This document shows positions 8,858 through 16,666 of a stretch of 64,000 bases of DNA, one piece after another (position 1 is the first letter of the stretch; each line of letters starts with the position of its first letter). A program made the position numbers and the translations under genes. The notes under the pieces are model-generated. The model worked only from the letters and a program-made list of their open reading frames with translations. It was not told where the DNA came from and searched no databases. Source of the stretch: Actinobacteria bacterium IMCC26077 (lineage in GTDB: Bacteria > Actinomycetota > Actinomycetes > Nanopelagicales > Nanopelagicaceae); NCBI GenBank assembly GCA_002284915.1, contig CP015606.1, positions 1,426,001 to 1,490,000 on the forward strand, written 5' to 3'.

Positions 8858-9739
8858 CTAGCCCCAGTGCTCCTTTACTTTCCGCTTGAGGAAATCAGCG
8901 CTCTCATGCATCTGCTCCATGCCATCCACGCCATCCTCGATGCTAATCCAGCCATCAAAACCGACGTCCTTAAGGGTCGAGAAAATGGCGTCGTAGTCAT
9001 TAAGGCCCTTACCGATCACGCCATGCTTAAAGAATGAGACATATCCAGCGCTCCCACCCTCTTCGCGTCGTAGGTCTTCGATAGTGCCATTAGCCAAATA
9101 TCGATCACTTGCATGCATCGTCACTACCCGATGCTTCACTTTCTCTAATAGCTCAAGCGGTTCTTCCCCGGCAGCAATCGCATTGCTCGGGTCGAAATTG
9201 ACGCCGAACCACGGTGAATCGATTCGCTCCACCAATTCGACGAATACATCCATCATTTGTGCAAACTCCGGCTCAGTCCAGAAATCATCCTTGTAATGAT
9301 TCTCAAGTATCAAAGTGATTCCTAAGCGTTCTGCTTCAGGCAAACACGCCTCAATAGATTCCACGACATATCCCAAACCCTCTTCCCGGGTGATGGTCTT
9401 CCGTCGTTGACCAGAGAGGACTCGACAATATTTCGCGCCGAGTTCAGCGCTCATTCGAATAGAAGCAATCTCTTTTGCTACCTCACGCGCCCGCCCCTCA
9501 GGTTCTGGGATCGTGAAATCGGGCGAAGCGCACATCATGGGGATGACCATGCCAGTAGCTTCAACTGCCGCCCTGATCTTGGGCCAATTCGATGGCTCTT
9601 TCACATCTGCAAAATCGTTGTAGAACTCGAGCCCATCAATCTGTAATTCAGTGGCAAGGTCGATCCACTGATAGATACTCATCTCGCCAGAGACTAATTG
9701 CTTGATGAATCCCTTGGGGAAAGCTGCAATTTTTGGCAT
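8858..9739 (-). CDS. Sugar phosphate isomerase/epimerase-type TIM barrel protein
   Basis: A 293-residue AP-endonuclease-2-like TIM barrel. Likely metal ligands are the E in LILENHY, the D in VNFDPSN, the H in VVTMHASD and the E in WISIEDG. It resembles ketose 3-epimerases, myo-inosose dehydratases and related enzymes of sugar catabolism. It abuts the SDR (9740) and lies in the 12247-to-8243 minus-strand unit with a zinc-family dehydrogenase and an HPS-like enzyme. It is only distantly similar to the TIM-barrel protein at 1740, so the region has two barrel enzymes of different type. Confidence 0.87.
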   Translation of the reverse strand: MPKIAAFPKGFIKQLVSGEMSIYQWIDLATELQIDGLEFYNDFADVKEPSNWPKIRAAVEATGMVIPMMCASPDFTIPEPEGRAREVAKEIASIRMSAELGAKYCRVLSGQRRKTITREEGLGYVVESIEACLPEAERLGITLILENHYKDDFWTEPEFAQMMDVFVELVERIDSPWFGVNFDPSNAIAAGEEPLELLEKVKHRVVTMHASDRYLANGTIEDLRREEGGSAGYVSFFKHGVIGKGLNDYDAIFSTLKDVGFDGWISIEDGVDGMEQMHESADFLKRKVKEHWG

Positions 9740-10516
9740 CTATAACTTCTCCGGGTTTCTTCCGATAATCGAGAACTGCTCCAATTCGACTACTGAGCCG
9801 GTGAATGGATAAGACTCATCGCTGAGCCAATAAATCGCTGCATGTGCCAGATTCTCTGGCGTCGACATGGCACCAAGAGGAATCGCATTCCGATCAAGGT
9901 TCTGATGCCAACCTACTTCAAGGCCGCGTGCAACTTGATCACGATCCTCGCGTTCGGTGAGAATCCAGCCAGGATTAATCAAATTGATTCGAACGCCAGT
10001 AACCCCCAGTGCATTCGCAAGGTTTCGAGTCATGGTTTGTAGCGCACCCTTGCTCATGCTGTAGGCAAGGAGCGTGGATTCACCTGCATAAGCATTAATC
10101 GAGCCGATGTTAAGTACGGAGCCCTTACTCTTCTGCAAATGCGGATGTGCGGCTTGAATGAGGAATAGTGGCGCTTTTGCATTGACCGAAATCGTGTGAT
10201 CAAATCCTTCGGGAGTTATTCCCTTGAGGTTCGAGCGCTCGATAATTGCTGCATTGTTTACTAGTCCATCGATTTTTCCGAAGGCGGCGAGCGCCGCTTC
10301 GATGATGATTTCAGGTGCGCTCTCTTCAGCCAGATCTGCGATGCAAAGAGCCGCATCTGCCCCTAGCGAGGCCACAAGATCTTCGCCTTCACGTCGGTTG
10401 ATTCCATGAATGAGGACTTTGCCCCCTTCGGCAACTATCGAACGCGCAATGGCAGCGCCGATTCCTGATGTGCCACCGGTGACGATGATTGCTTTTCCAT
10501 CGAGACGCTTAGTCAT
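9740..10516 (-). CDS. Short-chain dehydrogenase/reductase (SDR)
   Basis: A 258-residue classical SDR with TGGTSGIGAAI, the canonical NNAA motif (LVNNAAI), a catalytic serine in LNIGSIN and YSMSK. The C-terminal block is YPFTGSVVELEQFSIIG. It overlaps the upstream alcohol dehydrogenase gene by four bases and directly precedes the TIM-barrel gene, so the three are probably one transcript. Probable role: oxidation or reduction of a sugar or sugar-acid intermediate; the substrate is unknown. Confidence 0.88.
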   Translation of the reverse strand: MTKRLDGKAIIVTGGTSGIGAAIARSIVAEGGKVLIHGINRREGEDLVASLGADAALCIADLAEESAPEIIIEAALAAFGKIDGLVNNAAIIERSNLKGITPEGFDHTISVNAKAPLFLIQAAHPHLQKSKGSVLNIGSINAYAGESTLLAYSMSKGALQTMTRNLANALGVTGVRINLINPGWILTEREDRDQVARGLEVGWHQNLDRNAIPLGAMSTPENLAHAAIYWLSDESYPFTGSVVELEQFSIIGRNPEKL

Positions 10517-11535
10517 GGTTGCAACACCGCCTTGAGAATCTCTCCGGAATGCATCGCCTCAAATGCCTCTTCCCAACGCTCAAGAGGATAGATACCACCA
10601 AGGACTGGAGTAACATCAAGCTGACCGGTGCTCATCATTCGAAGAACTCGCTCCCACATCGGCCAGTTATGGCTAAAGCTTCCTTGCAAGGTCACGTTCT
10701 TCTGCACGAGTTGGTCGAGCGAGAAATCCAGTGGTTGTGGACCCCAGCCAACTTTGGCAATCCACCCCGCAGGGCGCACCAGCTCTAATGCAATCTTGAG
10801 CGTTGCTGAGATGCCAGCGGCATCAACAACACCATCTGCACCGAGTCCATCGACCGCCGTTGCCCAACTCTTCGCATCGCCAATGATGACCTCACAGCCA
10901 TACGCCTCAGCCGCTTTGAGTCGCACACGATCTCTCTCTAAACCAACGACGGCAACTTCGGCTCCAGCTAGTTTTGCCATCGCTCCACAGAGCACGCCGA
11001 TTGGCCCAGGCCCAAGCACTACAACTCGATCGCCAGGCTTGATGTAACCAGGTGCGATAACAGCGCTGTATGCGACCGAGCACGGTTCGGTCAATGCAGC
11101 ATGTTCAAAGGGAACATTATCGGGAATCTTATGTAGGCAACGCGCCGGCACCTTTACATACTTGGTCATTGCGCCATGCACACCGTAACCAAATCCCTTT
11201 CGAGATGGATCTAAGTTATATCTACCAATCCGCGTCATGGGTGAGTTCTGGTCGATGATTGCTGCAGTCTCACTGACCACACGATCGCCAATCTTCCACG
11301 AAGTGATAGCGCTTCCAACTTCGACTACTTTGCCGCCAAATTCATGCCCTAAAACCACTGGATAATTAACGGGCCAGCTATGGGTTGAAGTCCATTGATG
11401 CAGATCGCTGCCGCAGACGCTTACTGCCACGACTTCAACGAGGACATCATCGGCGCCAATGGATGGCCTTGGCACTTCACGCAGCTCGACGCTATGCGCT
11501 TCGATTCCGTAATTCACCACTCCCAAATCAGCCAT
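10513..11535 (-). CDS. Zinc-type medium-chain alcohol dehydrogenase lacking the structural-zinc cysteines
   Basis: A 340-residue MDR-superfamily enzyme. Catalytic zinc ligands are visible as C in VSVCGSD and H-E in VLGHEFGG, plus E in LTEPCSV. The Rossmann motif is VVVLGPGPIG. The lobe that normally carries four structural-zinc cysteines (after the conserved GDRV) reads SETAAIIDQNSPMTRIGRYN, with no cysteine, so the second zinc is predicted absent. Closest in feel to sorbitol, galactitol or threonine dehydrogenases. It overlaps both the SDR (4 bases) and the HPS-like gene (8 bases). Confidence 0.9.
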   Translation of the reverse strand: MADLGVVNYGIEAHSVELREVPRPSIGADDVLVEVVAVSVCGSDLHQWTSTHSWPVNYPVVLGHEFGGKVVEVGSAITSWKIGDRVVSETAAIIDQNSPMTRIGRYNLDPSRKGFGYGVHGAMTKYVKVPARCLHKIPDNVPFEHAALTEPCSVAYSAVIAPGYIKPGDRVVVLGPGPIGVLCGAMAKLAGAEVAVVGLERDRVRLKAAEAYGCEVIIGDAKSWATAVDGLGADGVVDAAGISATLKIALELVRPAGWIAKVGWGPQPLDFSLDQLVQKNVTLQGSFSHNWPMWERVLRMMSTGQLDVTPVLGGIYPLERWEEAFEAMHSGEILKAVLQP

Positions 11536-12247
11536 AGTTACGCTCCCCCTTCACTGGCACATCGCCATAGCTATGGACTCGTTCACAGATCTTTCGTAAG
11601 ACTTCTTCGACATTTCCGGCGCCTCGACTAAATGAATCGGCATCAATTGCTAGTGGCGCTCCAATAACTACCAAAGGTGCACCATACTCGGGCGTTTGAA
11701 TCGCTTGCTCCAATGTCAATCCACCGACAGCTTGTACCGGAACTGAAACGGCATCGACAACTGCCCGCAATTGATCGAGCGGGTTAGGCGCACGTTCACC
11801 GCGCGCTGCGATGCCACGACGTTCGTCATACCCGATGTGATGAATCACCATGTGGCAACCAAGCTCTTCCAACTCGCGAGCGCCCTGCACCATATCTGGA
11901 CAACCGAGGTTATCCCCCATAACAACTGCGCCGAAATCTCGCCCCGCTTGCACGACACATTTAATTGTCTCTGGATGGGATCTTGCCATCACAACAACAT
12001 GCGTTGCACCCGCTTTTGCCATCATCTCCGCCTCGAGATAACCACCATCCATCGTCTTAAGGTCGGCAACGATTGGAGTATCGGGAAACTCTTTTCGCAA
12101 CGCCTTAACGCCGTGAAGGCCTTCGGCCAGGATGAATGGTGTTCCCGCCTCTAGCCAATCGACCCCTGCACGCATCGCAGTATGAGCCATTTCCATCGCT
12201 TCGTGGATGTCGGTCAGATCTAGGGAGACTTGGACAATTGGGCGCAT
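11528..12247 (-). CDS. 3-hexulose-6-phosphate synthase / keto-gulonate-phosphate decarboxylase family
   Basis: A 239-residue barrel of the orotidine-monophosphate-decarboxylase suprafamily. The catalytic Asp-x-Lys-x-x-Asp motif is DLKTMD (about residues 62-67), the form seen in 3-hexulose-6-phosphate synthase, and the phosphate-binding end is QAVGGLT...VVIGAPL. HPS makes or cleaves D-arabino-hex-3-ulose 6-phosphate. Relatives decarboxylate 3-keto-L-gulonate 6-phosphate. No phosphohexuloisomerase gene is adjacent, and the neighbours are sugar dehydrogenases, so a sugar catabolic aldolase or decarboxylase is as likely as formaldehyde fixation. TAGGGT lies six bases before the ATG, a possible leaderless promoter. 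Confidence 0.8.
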   Translation of the reverse strand: MRPIVQVSLDLTDIHEAMEMAHTAMRAGVDWLEAGTPFILAEGLHGVKALRKEFPDTPIVADLKTMDGGYLEAEMMAKAGATHVVVMARSHPETIKCVVQAGRDFGAVVMGDNLGCPDMVQGARELEELGCHMVIHHIGYDERRGIAARGERAPNPLDQLRAVVDAVSVPVQAVGGLTLEQAIQTPEYGAPLVVIGAPLAIDADSFSRGAGNVEEVLRKICERVHSYGDVPVKGERNYG

Positions 12248-12269
12248 GTTTGAACCCTACTACTGCTTG

Positions 12270-14057
12270 CTACTTACTTTCTAGACGCTCTAAGTCGGCT
12301 AGTAGTACTAGCCACTCCTGTTCCAAATTTTCCTTCTCGGTGCGTAGCTGATCGATGTCGCCTTGGAGCTGAGTAAGGCGCGCGTAATCCGTTGCACTCC
12401 CCGCGAGTTCACTTTCAAGCTTTGCTATTTGCTCGTCGCGACGGGCAACAGAGCGTTCCACGCGCTCGAGATTCTTCTTCAATTCGCGACGATCGACTTT
12501 TTCTACTTGTACTTTTGATTCTGCCGGTTCGACTTCGACATTAACTTTCTTACTCCTAAGCTCGAAATACTGATCTAAGCCACGCGGCAAATCTCGGAGG
12601 GTGTTATCACCGACAAAACCTAACGTGATATCGCATACCCGTTCGAGAAAATACCGATCATGGGAGACGACCAAGATTGTGCCCGCAAAACTATCGAGCA
12701 AATCCTCGAGTGAGGCCAAGGTTTCGACATCAAAATCATTGGTAGGTTCATCGAGGAAGAGCACATTTGGCCCTTCCATCAACAATCGCGTTAGCTGTAA
12801 ACGACGACGTTCTCCACCAGAAAGATCGCGAACCGGAGTCCATTGCGCATCTTTGCCAAAACCGAGTCGTTCACAAAGTTGGGATGCGGAGAGCTCGCGA
12901 CCCTTTCCCAGATCAACGCTCTTGGCAACTTCCTCAACTGCTTCCAGTACTCGCCATTGTGGATTGAGCTCATCAAGATGCTGTGTGAGAAAGGCAAGCT
13001 TTACCGTCTGACCGATTTGTAAGTGGCCGGCCATCGGTTTCAAACGCCCCGCAAGCAAATGGAGGAAGGATGTCTTGCCTGCGCCATTTGCTCCGACAAT
13101 CGCGTATCGAGCCCCGGGCGCAAAGTTGACGTTGATATGTTCGGCTAAGACTCTTCCAGCAACGCCGAGGGTCAGATCATGGAGTTCAAATACCCGCTTA
13201 CCCAAGCGATTTTGGGCAAAGTTCAACAGCTCCACTGAATCACGCGGCGGAGGTTCGGCGCTAATCAGTTGATTCGCAGCGTCGACTCTAAATTTCGGTT
13301 TAGTGGTCCGTGCCGGTGCGCCACGCCGGAGCCAGGCTAACTCTTTTTTAATGAGAGCATTTCGACGACCGCTCTCTACATCCGATTGTCTAATTCGCTC
13401 AGCTTTGGCAAGGACAAATGCTGAATACCCACCTTCATACTCCTCAACTCCACCGTTGACTACCTCCCACGTTTTTTCGCTGACCTCATCGAGGAACCAC
13501 CGATCGTGAGTAATAACGACGACGGCGAGTTTTCGTTCACGCTTGATATAAGTAGCAAGCCAGTTGACTCCTTCGACATCGAGATGGTTGGTCGGCTCGT
13601 CCAAGCAGATGAGGTCGTGATCGCTCACTAGTAGTTTCGCAAGTGAAACTCTGCGCCGCTCGCCTCCCGAGAGACCAGCAATCGGCCGGTCAATCTCCTC
13701 TGGGCGGTGGGAGCCAAAGAGTCCTTCGAGGACATCGCGCGCCTTGGGATCACTCGCCCACGAATGGGTCGCGCTCGTACCAAAGATGGCGGAGAGAATC
13801 GTTGCGTCAGGTTCGAAAGTGTCGATCTGCGCTAGGTAGCCGAGTGAAAGGCCACTTAAGAGTGAGACTCGCCCTGAATCTGGCGCTTCGGCACCGACCA
13901 GAATCCGGAGCAACGTGCTTTTTCCACCGCCATTGCGTCCTACGATGCCGATTCGTTCGCCGCGCAATACACCGAGTGAGACATCCTTGAGTACATCGCC
14001 TTTACCGTAATTCTTCTCGATGTTCTCTGCGCTGATCAGCCCCTGGGCGCTATTCAT
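12270..14057 (-). CDS. ABC-F family ATPase (Uup-like)
   Basis: A 595-residue soluble protein with two ABC ATPase domains and no membrane part. Walker A motifs are GRNGGGKST and GANGAGKTS, signature motifs LSGGERRRVSLA and LSGGERRRLQLT, and Walker B motifs LICLDEPTNHLD and VLFLDEPTNDFD. A charged C-terminal coiled coil (about residues 515-593) is of the Uup type. ABC-F proteins act at the ribosome or on DNA structures. TATGAT lies eight bases before the ATG at 14057, so a leaderless start is possible. It is divergent from the Ste24-like protease with only about 16 bases between the starts. Confidence 0.93.
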   Translation of the reverse strand: MNSAQGLISAENIEKNYGKGDVLKDVSLGVLRGERIGIVGRNGGGKSTLLRILVGAEAPDSGRVSLLSGLSLGYLAQIDTFEPDATILSAIFGTSATHSWASDPKARDVLEGLFGSHRPEEIDRPIAGLSGGERRRVSLAKLLVSDHDLICLDEPTNHLDVEGVNWLATYIKRERKLAVVVITHDRWFLDEVSEKTWEVVNGGVEEYEGGYSAFVLAKAERIRQSDVESGRRNALIKKELAWLRRGAPARTTKPKFRVDAANQLISAEPPPRDSVELLNFAQNRLGKRVFELHDLTLGVAGRVLAEHINVNFAPGARYAIVGANGAGKTSFLHLLAGRLKPMAGHLQIGQTVKLAFLTQHLDELNPQWRVLEAVEEVAKSVDLGKGRELSASQLCERLGFGKDAQWTPVRDLSGGERRRLQLTRLLMEGPNVLFLDEPTNDFDVETLASLEDLLDSFAGTILVVSHDRYFLERVCDITLGFVGDNTLRDLPRGLDQYFELRSKKVNVEVEPAESKVQVEKVDRRELKKNLERVERSVARRDEQIAKLESELAGSATDYARLTQLQGDIDQLRTEKENLEQEWLVLLADLERLESK

Positions 14058-14073
14058 AGAGCTTTATCATACG

Positions 14074-15297
14074 ATGTCTCCCATGCTTACGCTGCTTATC
14101 TCTCTGGTGATACTCAACTATCTGGTGGAATCGCTCATCAAGATTCTTAATTATCGAGAGAGCAAGAAGCCGCTTCATCCTACGTTAGCCAATTTGTACA
14201 GTGAGAGTGAATATCGACGTTCGCTTCAGTATTCCCAAGCGAATTTTGCGCTCTCAATCATCAATTCCACTTACTCCATCATCATCATGATTGTGGCATT
14301 GGCTGCAGGTTTATTTGGCAAGGTAGATTCTTTTGTCCGCGAGCGCATACAGTCTGAGATTCTCATCGCGATCCTCTTCTTCGCCATCATTGGTCTAGTC
14401 TCAGATTTGTTGGATCTGCCGTTTGATATCTATGGCACCTTCGTCGTCGAGTCAAAATTCGGTTTTAACAAAACTACTCCGGCCACCTTCCTATTCGACA
14501 AAATGAAGGGGTATCTCCTCGCCGGTGGAATTGGTGGCGCTTTGCTCGCGCTAATCATCTTCATTTACCAAGAGACTGGTGGCGCATTCTGGTTCCTCGG
14601 ATGGCTGCTGCTCTCGCTCTTCTCCCTAGTCATGTTCATGTTCGGGACTACGTTGATACTTCCCCTCTTCAATAAGTTAAAACCGCTCGAAGAAGGTGAA
14701 CTCAAAGAAGAGATTCTCAAGTACTGCGCTAAAGAGGGATATTCGATTGGCAGACTTTTTGTGATGGATGCCTCCAAACGATCAAGCAAGGCAAATGCCT
14801 TCTTTGCCGGCTTAGGCAAGAGCAAGACCATCGTCCTCTTTGATACCTTGATTGAGAAGTTAAGTACGAGAGAGATTATGGCGGTACTTGCGCATGAAAT
14901 CGGCCACTACAAGAGGAAGCACACTCTCTTTGGCTTCGTGCTCTCAATCACGCAATCACTTGCCATCTTTGCTGTACTCGGTTGGGCGCTTCGCTTTCCT
15001 GAGCTATCAACTGCGCTTGGATCAGATGTTAAGAGTTTCCATCTATCGATTCTCGCATTTTTCATCATCTTCAGTCCGCTCTCATTTGCTCTCGATTTAA
15101 TCACCAATAGCATCTCGCGACGGAATGAGTATGAGGCAGATCAATTTGCGAAAGAGACATATGATGGCGAGCCGCTCAAGAGTGGGCTGATCACTATTGC
15201 TACCGATAGCTTGGCTAACCTTTCACCTCATCCATTAGCGGTGAAGGTCTACGCAACGCACCCACCACTACTGCAACGGTTAACTGCGTTAGATTAA
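14074..15297 (+). CDS. M48 family zinc metalloprotease, Ste24 type
   Basis: A polytopic membrane protease of about 407 residues. The zinc motif HEIGH is in LAHEIGHYKRKH, and the third ligand E in NEYEADQFA lies about 70 residues later, with transmembrane helices before and between. The N-terminal region fits the CAAX-protease-1/Ste24 domain that precedes M48. The frame opens at 14020, but that start overlaps the divergent ABC-F gene. ATG at 14074 (MSPM) or 14083 is preferred; TACGAT lies seven bases before 14083, which would suit a leaderless start there. Bacterial members probably degrade or process membrane proteins. Confidence 0.9.
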   Translation: MSPMLTLLISLVILNYLVESLIKILNYRESKKPLHPTLANLYSESEYRRSLQYSQANFALSIINSTYSIIIMIVALAAGLFGKVDSFVRERIQSEILIAILFFAIIGLVSDLLDLPFDIYGTFVVESKFGFNKTTPATFLFDKMKGYLLAGGIGGALLALIIFIYQETGGAFWFLGWLLLSLFSLVMFMFGTTLILPLFNKLKPLEEGELKEEILKYCAKEGYSIGRLFVMDASKRSSKANAFFAGLGKSKTIVLFDTLIEKLSTREIMAVLAHEIGHYKRKHTLFGFVLSITQSLAIFAVLGWALRFPELSTALGSDVKSFHLSILAFFIIFSPLSFALDLITNSISRRNEYEADQFAKETYDGEPLKSGLITIATDSLANLSPHPLAVKVYATHPPLLQRLTALD

Positions 15298-15810
15298 ATC
15301 CTTACCAAGTACATCGATGGAGATTTCTGGGTAATCTCGATGATGAAGGAATTCATATCCACGTTTCTGATAGAACTCTCGCTCATCCTGGGTCCAGAGA
15401 TAAAGCCGCTCTATTCCAAAATTGCGCGCGCGCTCTTCTAGCGCAGTGAGCATTTGCGAACCGATTCCGGTGCCACGCCTAGCAGGGTCCACGACGAAAG
15501 CAGCGACCCATGGTTTGAGGTGGCGGAACTCTTCGACATCATCGAAATCGACGAGAGCGATTACCCCCACTACCTCGTCCGAATCGAGCGCCAGATAGAT
15601 CAGCTCTTGATCGACCCCAGCGCCATCCCAGAGCGCATAGTCGGCGAGCGCGCCCCGGTCGTAAAAGGAGCGCCAGTCTTCGGCAGAGAACCACGGGTTC
15701 CCCGTGCCCCAGAGATCAAGGCTCCATTGGAGCGGCTTGCGACCCATGGCGGGTTTGTCAGCCAAGGGAACCAGAATCAGACCGGACACGTCGATAAGGG
15801 TAGTCCGCAT
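15289..15810 (-). CDS. GNAT family N-acetyltransferase
   Basis: A 173-residue GNAT enzyme. The acetyl-CoA-binding motif A is AAFVDPARRGTGIGSQML (R/Q-x-x-G-x-G/A), followed by helix ALEERARNFGIERLYLWT and motif B at FYQKRGYEF. The frame is open far upstream, but the ATG at 15810 (MRTTLIDV) gives the usual length and avoids a non-homologous basic leader. It converges with the Ste24-like gene and overlaps its end by nine bases. The acceptor substrate is unknown. Confidence 0.85.
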   Translation of the reverse strand: MRTTLIDVSGLILVPLADKPAMGRKPLQWSLDLWGTGNPWFSAEDWRSFYDRGALADYALWDGAGVDQELIYLALDSDEVVGVIALVDFDDVEEFRHLKPWVAAFVVDPARRGTGIGSQMLTALEERARNFGIERLYLWTQDEREFYQKRGYEFLHHRDYPEISIDVLGKDLI

Positions 15811-15892
15811 CGGCGGAAACCACCTTTTGCGGCATATGGAAGATATGTGATGAAGCGCGATAAAGTTCGCTCCAATTCGGGAGGTGTTTTTC

Positions 15893-16666
15893 GTGATTAA
15901 CGAACGTATCGCCGACTTCGTTGCTCGCCTTGCCAACGTAGACCTCACCGAAGATGAAATCTGCGAATATCTCACCACCACTACCTGTACTTTCCTCGAT
16001 GTCGAACACGCGTGGATCTCTGAAATCACCAACCGCAAGACCGTTCGAGCGCGCGCCTCGTATGGCGTTAATCAAGATTTATATGCCGAGTGGCAGGAGT
16101 TTCCTCTCGAGTGGAAATTGCCAGTTACTGATGCGCTGACCGAACAACGCCTCGTCTGGATCAATAGCCTTCCCGAATGGCCTGCCGAATATCCACTTCT
16201 TAAAGATGTCTCTTTTGGCGCACCGGTTCGCACCCAAATAATTATCCCTATTTTGAAATTCAACTCTCCAGTCGCCTGCATTGGCCTCGTCTCATCTGCT
16301 CAACTCATCCCAGATGAGGAGCTCGAGCTCTTCTTCAGAACTCTTGCCAACTTGGTATCGCTCCACCTATTTCGACAGGCACGTGATCGGAAGAAACTCG
16401 AATCGCCTAACGTCGGCTCGCTCACTGATCGCCAAGTCCAAATTTTGGCGTATATCGCCGAAAAGAAGACCAATATCGAAATCGCCGACATCATGGGCTA
16501 TAGCGAGTCCACTATTCGCCAAGAGACCATTCGAATCTTCGATAAATTAAAGGTCAATGGTCGGAATGAAGCTCGCAACTACTTTCTGGAAAACCGAGAG
16601 AAGCTTGGTTATCGCGGTCGAGCAAAGAGCGATGTGCCATCCTCGCGCGAGGAATTTGCTCATTAA
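15893..16666 (+). CDS. GAF-domain LuxR-type transcriptional regulator
   Basis: A regulator of 257 residues. The N-terminal 170 residues form a GAF-like sensor domain. The C-terminus carries a LuxR/GerE helix-turn-helix, SLTDRQVQILAYIAEKKTN, then IEIADIMGYSESTIRQ (about residues 190-235). The frame also contains an upstream GTG at 15884, but GGGAGG sits correctly spaced before the GTG at 15893. The stop overlaps the next gene's start (TAATG), so the SGNH hydrolase is translated with it. The ligand of the GAF domain is unknown. Confidence 0.88.
   Translation: MINERIADFVARLANVDLTEDEICEYLTTTTCTFLDVEHAWISEITNRKTVRARASYGVNQDLYAEWQEFPLEWKLPVTDALTEQRLVWINSLPEWPAEYPLLKDVSFGAPVRTQIIIPILKFNSPVACIGLVSSAQLIPDEELELFFRTLANLVSLHLFRQARDRKKLESPNVGSLTDRQVQILAYIAEKKTNIEIADIMGYSESTIRQETIRIFDKLKVNGRNEARNYFLENREKLGYRGRAKSDVPSSREEFAH

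Noticed and set aside
11528-12247. Ribulose-monophosphate formaldehyde fixation module
   Set aside because: No phosphohexuloisomerase or methanol/formaldehyde genes are adjacent; the neighbours are sugar dehydrogenases.
15811-16038. Long N-terminal extension of the GNAT protein
   Set aside because: It overlaps the GAF-LuxR gene on the other strand and adds a basic, non-homologous leader.
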